Origin: Grifola frondosa
Taxonomy: Eukaryota > Basidiomycota > Agaricomycetes > Polyporales > Grifolaceae
NCBI GenBank assembly: GCA_001683735.1
Contig: LUGG01000003.1
Span: forward strand, 1,426,001 to 1,490,000
Direction of reading: 5' to 3'
DNA: 64,000 nt
Below the pieces are notes generated by a model. That model had not been told where the DNA came from. It ran no database searches and saw nothing but the letters and a program-made list of their open reading frames with translations. Made by a program: the position numbers and the translations under genes. The stretch's first letter is position 1. Each line of letters begins with the position of its first letter. Positions 1 through 9,900 of the stretch are shown in pieces.

Positions 1-2800
1 GTTTGATGTTTGGTCTAACGCAGGCATAGGATCGATATAGGGAGTTGCTTACAACGATGCGAGAGTTCATTTTTTTGCGAGCGGCCAAGCGAGCGGGCGA
101 GAAGCCGGGGCGGATATGAAAGCGGGATCCTTAGCATTCTATGCCCAGCATGCCCTCAACCGGACATCAATATGGATCCAAATTGGCGTAGCAGGCCGCG
201 CGGTGAACAGTAGGTCATGAATATTCTAATATGAAATGTCGCTGATGGATTGTCAGATATTTAGATGCTCTTTTCCATACGGTGGATGGCAACTTCCAAC
301 AGAACCAAAGAATGAAGCCGATGGATCCCCTCGATTTTCCTCTGATGTTGGGTGCGGCTTACTACGCGAACGAACATGATTTCGACAAGTTCGAAAAGCG
401 ACTCGGTCCAGCACAGAAAGAGGTGAGTGATTGATGTGTGTTTGCGTAAGTTAGCTTACATGGATACGCCAGCCAACGACCTGTCATAAATTTGGTGCGA
501 TGGGATATGGACGATACGGCGGTCGTATTTCGGGGACTGTCGGGCTGTCTTGTGCTCGGCACATGTTCGTGCTCCCTGGCGGAGGCGTTGATTTACAGAA
601 GGGAGAAAGGTACGAGTCGGTACGAGTCGTGCTATTTTAACTGATAGGACGCTGCTGGACAGGTTTGCCTATGTGGATTACGCGATGCTTTCTGGCTTAC
701 AGCGATGGATACTATTATTATTGCACGTCTCGGGTTACGACATCAACTGCCAATATCGCATCCACTTCCTCGAGCGCATGAAGTGGATCGCCGTCAATAT
801 GGCGGACCTGGCTTCCATTAAGGATAAGATATTCCCGAGGACGCTAGCTGCGGTGGGCAAGTTCCACCTACCAGCCCACAATGCACAATGTCGCTACAAG
901 TTTTCGTACTACTGGCTGCCCGGCGTGGGTATGACGGATGGTGAAGCTCCGGAACGAATTTGGGCAACCCTCAATGCGCTCGCCGGTCGGACGAGAGAGA
1001 TGACCTCTGGACATCTCACGATATCATCAACGACCATCATTCCGACATGAACGTGTGACGGGCGCATGCATTGAGTAAGTCCGCCTTGATATCCAGAATG
1101 TGGCGCTAACGTCTGTTGAATGAAGGCGGCACACTTGTGTCAAAATATGTCATCGCCATTGAACAATTAGAAGTAGCTCGCGATCATCTTGCGAAGGTTG
1201 AATCCAGGTTGCGGCCCAGAAGCTTGCTGAATGGAAAGACGTCGAGCACATGGTTGAAGCAGGTTACGGACATCAACAACCACAAGGGGCTGGAGAATCC
1301 TTACGAGCCCCGCCAGGACACTGGTCGGTGCCTTGCTTCACCATCTCTCGAAATCGTTGTTGATGCAGGACATCTAGCGCTTATGCAGACACAACTGCTG
1401 GCTCAGTTAACGGCACGTTCGACAGTATCCGGCAGGACGACATGTGTCCTGATGACTGTGATTGAAGAGGGGATGGCATTGGAGGACCTGAAGTATGTCT
1501 CTTTGCGTTCACGAATCATTTGACGCTTAAGGATTTTAGGATCGAACTCTTGACGGACATTGCGGGCGATGATGGAACGGACAGCATGCGAGGGGATATT
1601 TCGGCCAAGCGAAAACAATTCGTAGAGAAGCTGGATCTTTGGAAGGAACAGTACGACCGGCACGTGGGTCCCCTTTTGGAGGAGGCTGCCGCAGCGGTCG
1701 TTGTGGCTGTCCAAGATGCTGTTCACGCCTCCTTCCCTTTGGCCGCCCCTGACGTCGACGACCCTGCCGATGACGACACCGGGCAAGCGACCACCACAGC
1801 AGGCAAGCGGCGTCATCCGCCAACTCCGCCACCTCGCCCTCCTTTGTGGCACGAAATCGATGCAGTGCGAATTGATCTGCCATCATCTTACGACCCCAGA
1901 GTACAGCGGCATGCCAGCATGGTGTCTGTGGTCGAGGTGGAGAAGACTTTACGCCAAGTTCAGGCGAAAGCAGCTCTCGACGAAGTCAGAACACACATCA
2001 TCACCAACAAAGCCTTCAAAATCCAAAAACACAATGTTTCCGGCCAAAAAGCAACAACCAGAGCAACAAATCAAATCAGAAAGAAACAGCAAGCCATCAA
2101 CGAAGCAGCAAGTAAGTATCGCAGAGCGCGACGGACACTGATTACCCTAGGCATGAAACGAGAAGATCGGACATATCGTGAGCTCAAGCCAGAAGATGTG
2201 CGCAAGTTTACTTTGTATTCTGCCCAACAGCAACTCGGACAGAGCAAGGAGACTCCATCGTGGATATGGGAGAGTTTCTCATTCGTGGAGGAGCAGCAGG
2301 ATGAGAAATATAGGGATTTCTTTGATGACGGTACCGGCCTATGGTTACTTCCGAGTGACAGATTGTTTGACATGTTTCTTAGCGTTGCGGGTTCATTGGT
2401 TCAGATCAAGTGCCCTGAAGCAGCGCTGGGACGAGCAGGTCCGCTTATTGGAGGAAGAGATGCGACGAACGGTGCGCTTCTTCTCGCACTTCAAGAGGCA
2501 CTGGAGCAAGAAGGCCGATGCGGCGGACCAGTTGGGTCTGCCGGGTGAAGCGGCATATGCTCGAAAGTAAGTGCGTTTGCACCTGTTTGCAGGCCTGAAT
2601 TAATGATGAATTAATTCATAGACAGGCTGACCGTTATTTGAGGTTATTAGAAGCCAGATGTGATCATTTCGTGGACAAAGTGGATACGGTGAGTCGACAC
2701 TACTTACCGGAGTGTCTTGACAACACTGAAGATGATGTCAGCGTGGTGCTCTGGCAGATCTGGGAGTGGATGACGGGATGGACTTGGATTAGACACTAAT
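1..2800 (+). mobile_element. KDZ-family transposase, partial and disrupted
   Basis: This is a DNA transposase of the Kyakuja-Dileera-Zisupton superfamily, recognised from conserved blocks. In order these are a DRYRELL..KRAG block near 30-105, a CPACPQP block near 140-165, DALFHTVDGNF near 262-295, the CARHMFVLPGGGVDLQKGER block at 520-610, the YDINCQ..HFLERM block at 737-780, the KFHLPAHNAQC..LPGVGMTDGEAPERIW block at 860-962, and a charged coiled C-terminus to about 2790. Introns can be placed at about 199-258, 611-662, 2569-2621 and 2691-2740. The N-terminus lies left of the window. Reading frame is lost near 115, 136, 1016 and 2385, and a TGA sits at 1056-1058. The copy may be decayed, but several of the breaks are single missing G/C bases like those seen in housekeeping genes here, so its true state is uncertain. 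Terminal repeats were not found. Confidence 0.85.
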
Positions 2801-3378
2801 ATTCGTGATATAATACATGAAATTCACTGCATCTATACTCTTAAGGTACCATGGCAATCAAATTTCTGCGGCATGCCTTGACTTTGCGACGATGGCCTTC
2901 CTCCGCCAGAAACTCCTGCCGAAGGACCCGGTCCCGTAAGGCCGTTAGCTGCGTTCCGTTCGGCAGCGGGCCTTGTGTTGCGGGCAACGTCGAGATGACG
3001 CTCCCACCATCGCGGTTGGTCATCGGAAACGCGGGTGGTTGTGGCGGCATTCCGTTCTCTACGGAGCTGGTCCCTGCCTACCACGCACGGACTGCATGCG
3101 CCCTCCATCGAAGCTGATGCGGCACGCCTTGCTGCCGCTACCTGCCACAGTGCGACACCCGGGCGAGCTTCGTGCGTGCGCCACAACCATTCAGCCCCCC
3201 GTGGAGATGGAAATTAGTTGCGTAGCTTGTTGAGTTTCTTGTAGGCACTATTATTAAGTACTTAGACGGAAATGCATGAAATTTACATCAAAAAATTGTA
3301 TTGTCAAGAGCACACGAGAATTCAAGCCCTTTGTTAAGATGAAAAAGACACGAAAATGATCTGAAGTTCATTGATGAA
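2801..3378. other. Spacer without a supported gene
   Basis: The stretch is GC-rich from 2840 to 3190 and AT-rich after that. Overlapping open frames exist on both strands between 2833 and 3233, but none shows a recognisable domain or splice-site pattern, and they look like shadows of base composition. Confidence 0.5.
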
Positions 3379-3620
3379 GCCGCCTCTAACGTATCGAGAA
3401 CTTGGCGCTCAACAAACCCGACGCGTCAAAAGACAACTTGAGGCCCGGATGCATCTTGCCCTCTGTGGGATGTATCTTTCCCTGGATGGGACTCAAAAAG
3501 GATCTTCAACTGATAGAGCCGCCTTGGGCGCTCAATGAACCCGACGCGTCAATTGGCACTTGAGGCTGGGATGCATCTTGCCCTCTGTAGGATGTATCTT
3601 GCCTCGGATGCATCTTGGAT
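3379..3620. repeat. Tandem pair of about 110 bp units with GGATGCATC words
   Basis: Two direct copies lie at about 3379-3490 and 3517-3620. Both carry GCGCTCAA, then AACCCGACGCGTCAA, then ACTTGAGGC, then GGATGCATCTTGCCCTCTGT (GGG in place of CGG at the left edge in copy 2). They differ by scattered substitutions, so the duplication is not recent. Confidence 0.75.
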
Positions 3621-3679
3621 TGATTCAAAGTGGCAAAGAAAATGTGTATGTATTATATGTAGAATTGAAATAAAATATT

Positions 3680-3754
3680 GGTATATGGTGCAGTTGGAGC
3701 ATCACCCATTTTCAGATTTGAGGTTGTCGGTTCGAACCCGCTAGATGTCATTTT
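3680..3754 (+). repeat. tRNA-derived, SINE-like unit with Pol III A and B boxes
   Basis: An A-box-like TGGTGCAGTTGG lies at 3686-3697 and a perfect B box GGTTCGAACCC at 3729-3739, 31 nt apart as in a tRNA. A TTTT terminator follows at 3751-3754. The acceptor ends do not pair and the T stem is imperfect, so this is not a working tRNA. It fits the head of a tRNA-derived SINE or a decayed tRNA. Confidence 0.6.
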
Positions 3755-3890
3755 ATATCCGGATGCATTTGGGCATCCGGATGCATCTTGTCATCTGATC
3801 ACTCAAATTAGGCCTTGGTGGGTACTCCATCGGGATGCATCCTGCCGAGGAGCATTATACCGGCAAGATGCATCTTGCGAACTGAATCTC
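3755..3890. repeat. Further GGATGCATC-type repeat words
   Basis: At least four more copies of the ATGCATC word occur here, near 3759, 3779, 3833 and 3868. Some are adjacent to GGCATCC, which makes short inverted pairs. They continue the word seen at 3379-3620 on the other side of the tRNA-like unit. Confidence 0.6.
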
Positions 3891-3956
3891 TACCTTGCGA
3901 TCGTGATGAATTCTGATTTTTTTCCTAGCCTACAAAGCCAAGGAGCCCCTACTACA

Positions 3957-6900
3957 ATGATAGCCATTTGCGGAGGTATCCATCATTCATGCGTTTTCTC
4001 TAGACGTAAATTCACGATACGTATTTGCAGCTACCGGCGCTGGCAAATCCTCGATCTTGAATGCGATCCTCGACGGTGAGCGGTGTCTGTTTTGGGAGCG
4101 GTTGATCTTAACGCTAAATGTTGCCATGTAGACAACATCGTTCCAACGAGTGGCATGCGAGGTGCGTTACAAAACATTTTTGGCTAAATTATTCTGACAG
4201 TTGGTTCCGTAAAGCTTGCACTGCCGTGGTCACCGAAATTGGTTACCATGCAAGGAAGACCATAGACGCTGATGTATCTTTCCTTTCCGAGCAGGAATGG
4301 CGAGAAGAGCTCTCTGTTCTTCTCGACGACCTAGTGGATGAAGATGGACATCTCAAGCGCAGTACGGATTTGCGGAGTGATGCCGGCATCGCCTGGTCGA
4401 AGGTGAGAGTTTTTAACATTGCATGATCATATTGTACTCACTCGCAGTTGTGGGCAGGTGCATGCGGTGTATCCTTCAATATCGCAGGAACAGATGGTGA
4501 AGTTAACCATTGATCAAATCATCGCTCGTGATCCCAGTACGAGGATTCTTTTCTGCAATTTGTATCTCTCTTCACAGCAATTTTAGAAATTGCGAAGATC
4601 CTTGGTACGACAAAGCATATAACCGCTCCTGACTCGAAGACTTTTGCCAAGGAGATAGGAAAGTACATTGACTCCAAAGACCAAAAGCGCGGCGACAAAA
4701 AGGACAAGTCGAAGTCAAAGGAGAAAAACAAGGAACCCAGTCTCATGGACAAGCTCAGAAAAGAAGTTGGCAAGAAAAAGAAGGACGAGGATGCTGATGG
4801 TCCTGCTTATTGGCCGCTGATCCGTCAAGTGAATGTCCGCTGTTCTTCTCGCGCCCTCTCGACCGGCGCTATTTTAGTCGACCTTCCAGGTGTCGCCGAC
4901 GCCAACGCTGCAAGAAACAACATCGCGAAAGACTACATGAAGAAATGTGATTGCGTATGGATTCTCGCTCCAATTACTCGAGCTGTGGACGACAAGACTG
5001 CTCGAGGTGAGTACAGGACTTATATTGCGCTGCTGTTGAGTGTAACCCATATTTCTTATCAGACTTGATGGGTGACGCATTCAAGATGCAGCTCATGATG
5101 GGTATGTCGGCTACAATCATAACTACTCGGCATCACTGAGTATTTTATTTGCAGACGGGAAGTAAGTATCAGGTTACATTTAAACCGCAATTGCATCCTT
5201 ATATATTGCCTAGCTATGACGCAAACGCTATCACTTTCATCGGTAAGCATTTGTATTGTGATAAGGGATCTTGTATTTTATAACAAACACTGTCTTGCAG
5301 CCACGAAATGCGATGATATTTCTTGCTCGGAGGTTATTCGCGCACTTAACTTGGAAACTGAGCCCGTGCTTGAAGAGATTGAGGAGCAAATTGAGAAATG
5401 CAAAGAAGAAACCCACGAGTGGAAGGGTAAGAAGAGCGAGGCTGAGGCCTCCGCGAAAGGTAAACCGCTTCGTTTCGGCATTTGTTTGAGTTCTCACCTT
5501 CTGCCGCCATAGAAATCGACAAGCAATTGAAGGAGGCCAGAGAGTATCTCAAGGAATATCAGGCCCACCTTGAGGCCTTGGAGAATGACGAAGATTTCAA
5601 GCCTGTTCTGACCGCCAAGGCTTCGAAGGTGAAGAAAAGCGAGCCATCTCAAAGTAAGAAACGGAAGAACACTCGTGGAGGGAAGAAAGCCTCTCCCAAG
5701 AAGAGAAGGGCCGATCATGATGAAGATGACCCCATGGACGAAGACGACGATATGGATGAAGACCTCGACTTCTCGGAATCTGAGAGCGAGAAGAATTCCG
5801 ACGAGGATCAGGATGGCTCTGACGGTTCTCAATCAGGGTCCGGATCTGAAGACGAAGACGCAGAAATGGCAGGGAGCGGTTCCGAAGCGGAGAGCGAAGA
5901 GGAGGAAGTGACGATCGACAGTTTGAAGGCGAAGATTGAGGATACCCGGAATGCCATCAAGGCCGGACGAGTGCAGTTGTCGGAACATCGGAAACAGAGG
6001 AAGGAAGCCAGTGATATGCTCGCCACGCTGAAGAAGAAGCAGGTTAAGGCTCAAAGGGAGAAGAATGCTTTCTGCTCTCTGAAGCGCTCCGAGGTGAGAT
6101 TTCATTCGCATTCATGTTTGTGTCCCGATTGACGCTTCGTTTTTCACAGTTCTCTCGCGACGTTCTCAAAGAAGATTTCCGGGTGGGATTGAAGGATCTC
6201 GATGGTAAGTCCTGAATCCAAAGAATCTGTGACGATTACTCAATCGTCACAGATGCCGCACAAGAGCAACAAAACCCTGATACCTTTGACCCGACCGTGA
6301 ACATTCGAAGTAAGTTTCAACCGCTTCCGTTCCTTGGCATCCATGAACAATCCATATTCTTTAGACTATGATGAAATCGATCTACCCGTCTTTACATGTT
6401 CCTCCAGAGACTACGTCCGCCTGAAAGGTACGCGAATTCTTTAACGTGTCGTTCGCGTTCTAATTTCAGGTTACCCAGGCCAAGTGAAAGGTGACGGCGA
6501 TCCTACGTGTTTCTCGAAGATCGAAGACACATGTATTCCGGAACTTCAAGAATGGTGCCACCAGCTCACTGTCTCTTCTCGCGAACGTGCAGCCCGCAAC
6601 TTTCTCACACATCTCAAGACCTTCTCCAACTCTGTCCGGATATACGTGCAAGGAATTGGTGACGTAACACAGAGCGATCGCGAAGCCATGCGGGAGAAGT
6701 GGGAGTCAAGCATGGCGGAAGATGTGCCCGACTTTATGGATGACGGTTGGGATAGTTCAGATCCCTATGATGACGAGCTGTTGGCAGCCTTGGCCTCGTA
6801 TGGCGGCGGCGGCCTGTTCTCGATGAACAAGCGCCAGACCAAGGTCGACAAGTATGGCGAGCCTGTCGGAGTCACGCCTCGTCTCGTCAAGGTTTGTCAT

Positions 6901-9900
6901 TTCATCCTGTTAATAGCTATTTCCGCCTCACGTTTGCTCTAGGACTTTATAAAGGTCATCGACGATTGCGTCCAAGAGTTGCAGAATCGCTTCAGCGACG
7001 GGCTGGAGGAAAAATGTCAGCTTGGTGCATTGAGCGTACGTGGTGCAGTTCTTCAAGCATCAGCAAAACTCGACACACTCTGATTTGCTCTGGATGACTC
7101 TGTTTCGTCTGAGTATCTGAACCACCAGACCATTCAGACATAACAGAGGTTTCATAAGCCCTCATTGTCTGAAAGCTCTGAAGCCTCTTGATGGTCTTCA
7201 GCAGAAGCTTCAGAGCTTCAGAATTGTCCGGACACAGCTCAGATTTCAGATGGCATTGAGAAGATGTATTTCATACAGACTGCTCAGAGCTTACAGACTG
7301 CCTAAATGACAATTTAGCTACTTCTACATAATGTCCGACAGCACCTCTGCAATCAGCACCAACAGCACAAAGTGCTCCAACACGTACGTGCACCACCTGT
7401 TGACTATGGTATGTTTGCGTCCAACGGCGCAATACGAGCGGCCGCCTAAGCATGCTGTGGTCCCGTGCAGATGAATGCCTCATTCGCACTGGCATTGCAG
7501 TTGATGACGGAGCGCACGACATGGAGCAGCATGTCCACGAAGATCGGGTGAACGACGTATGCAACCCTTGGAAGCGGCCGCAGGCAGCTGCACAACCGCA
7601 TACACGTCGATCCCGTTTGCCTAGATGGTGGTAAACTTCACGCTGTGGAAGATCAGTGAGTAGGCAATGATGCGCGAGAAGACGAGATCGTACGCAGTGC
7701 ACATGTAGAACATCTCTGCAGCGCGGGAGTCGAGCACGGCCTACCGGCGCCACTCGACCATCGTGTTTGCGAGCATAAGCTTCAATGCACGCTACGAGCT
7801 GCTGAAGACGCCCGTGCAGTATGGTTGGTGTTCGCCGTCTGTAGTGTATGAGCTGATGCCAAATGTGTAAGCCTACCTCTCGCCAGATGCGTTGAGTGTG
7901 ATGTCCATGCATACCGGGCGTGCGACACACGGAGAGTGGACGAGCATGTTGAGTAGGTGATCCTGACGAGGTCGAGTACCGCGTCCGTTGGCATGGGCAC
8001 AAGGCGTTCGAGCACATGCTGCATGCCGGCCAATGCGAGTTTGTGGTAAACCGAGGGTGGGCACAACGCGAAGCCAGACACCTTGTGGCCCTCAACGAGG
8101 TCCGCCAGTTGGCTGATAGGTGTCTCGAATACACCATCGACACCCTCTGCAGAGGGCATGCCAACACAGGAGTCAAACAGGGAAAAGCGGGGCTTGGGGA
8201 GTATCAGAGTGAGTGCGGCAGCAGCCTGCGGTCGGAGGTCACCAAATAGCGCGTGTCGGCGAAACGATACAGCGGGAGGTCTACGAGATAGACGCGAGGG
8301 CGTTGAAGACCATGCGATATCATTGGCAATGGGCAGTGCATACAGCCCAGCGAGGGCAGCACAAAGCACGGCGAACTCGGAGGCATTCTTGCGTAGCGAG
8401 GGGAGGAGCAGAGGTGCACCCGCGTGTCCCTGGAGGCAGCGCAGCATCGGGAACATCATGGGGTGCGGACCGATGTCGATGCACGCTGCGACAGTCTTAA
8501 ATTCGGGGCCGCGCACAGCGACCAGCCGCAGCGCATCGTCCAGTTTCAGCACCCAGGCGGTGACCTGGGCCGCGTACTTACCAAGACTGCATCATCCACA
8601 AGCTACCTGATCCTAAGTCCAGAAAAAGGAGAAACACACCTATGGCCCGCCACGGCATCGGGCTTCACGCCCCACTCGATCCAAAGCGATGCAAGCGCAT
8701 GTTCAAGGACGAACACTGTGCTCTGGAACGCCCGGGATGCCTCTGCGCTCTCCACATCCACCTCTCCTCCCAAGCTCTGCACCCATCCCGACGTACTGCC
8801 CGCCCTGCCCGCTGAATGCAAACAACGCCTTCGCCTGCTCCCCGCCCTTCTGCGGCACGACCGCCGCGGTCTGCACATCATGCAGGTTCGTGAGGAGCTC
8901 CGCGGCGGAGCATCCGGTGACTGCCATGCGGTGCCGGAGGAGCTTGCGCCATGCAGTGCTGGCGTATGCAACGTCCGTGAGCACGAGTGCATCATGCGGA
9001 GTGCCCTCAAGTTGAGCAATGAGTGTCGCACGCCGCTGACCCGCAGAACTAAGGCCGCTGGAAAAAACAGCAAGATGCTAGCGGGAGGAATCATCGTGAC
9101 GAAAGGTGGGAGAGTGGAGGAGGGAACGAGGTATACGATGCAGCCCAAGACTTGTGGTACAGGTGAGTACTGAGTGAGCGTGAGAGTATCAATCAAAGTT
9201 GAACTTGAACGTTTGAACTTGCGCGCTTCGAAGTTCCCAGTACTTCTGGTGGCTGCCGCATCACGTTCGAGTTCACTTCCACCTTCACGTTAATGGTGTA
9301 TACAACTCCTTACCGCCTCGCTGCCCTCCCCTCCGACATTCGCCCTCCCGGATATCAGCACGCTCTATGTCTCTGTCGCCGTGTGCTCCACAGGGCAGTA
9401 TCTGCGGTTCTTTGTGACGAACGACACCTCCATCTCGCAGCCGGGGCCGGGAGACGTGGACGACTCGAGTGTGTTTGAGATCTCGCTGGGCGCGGAGGGC
9501 GTTGGGACTTGGAACGGGACCGCTACGCATGGCGGCGTCCTTGCGATCTACAACAGCCCGGCGGGGGCATCGTTCCAAGTCGGTATTTCCGACGTCCGTG
9601 AGTACCTGTTCCGCAAGAGGACTAAGGAAGGCCACTGAATGTCTCTCAGAGGATATCTTCAATATCACAGATATATATCCCCTCCTTGGAGGTACCGCAT
9701 CTAATCAAGCACTGCCCTTCTCCCCTCCCTTCTCTCCAATCACATATGCGTCCCCGACCTACCCAAACTACACGCTCCCGCCCGCAAACCTCACCTTCCC
9801 GCCTGCCCGTTCTTCACCCCCAGATTATAGCCTGCACATCGTGCAGACCTCCTCTTCCTCGCTGTCAACTATGCCCCGCACTGCCTGCGCAATACGCAAT

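Noticed and set aside
2833..3233. Overlapping open frames in a GC-rich stretch
   Set aside because: Five frames are open at once with no recognisable product, which is expected from composition.
3680..3754. A working tRNA gene
   Set aside because: A and B boxes are good, but the acceptor arms do not pair and the T stem is imperfect, so it is called tRNA-derived only.
7320..9060. A secondary-metabolite cluster with a polyketide synthase
   Set aside because: Only AT-linker and PT fragments with frameshifts are present, inside a transposon, with no KS, ACP, TE or tailoring genes nearby.
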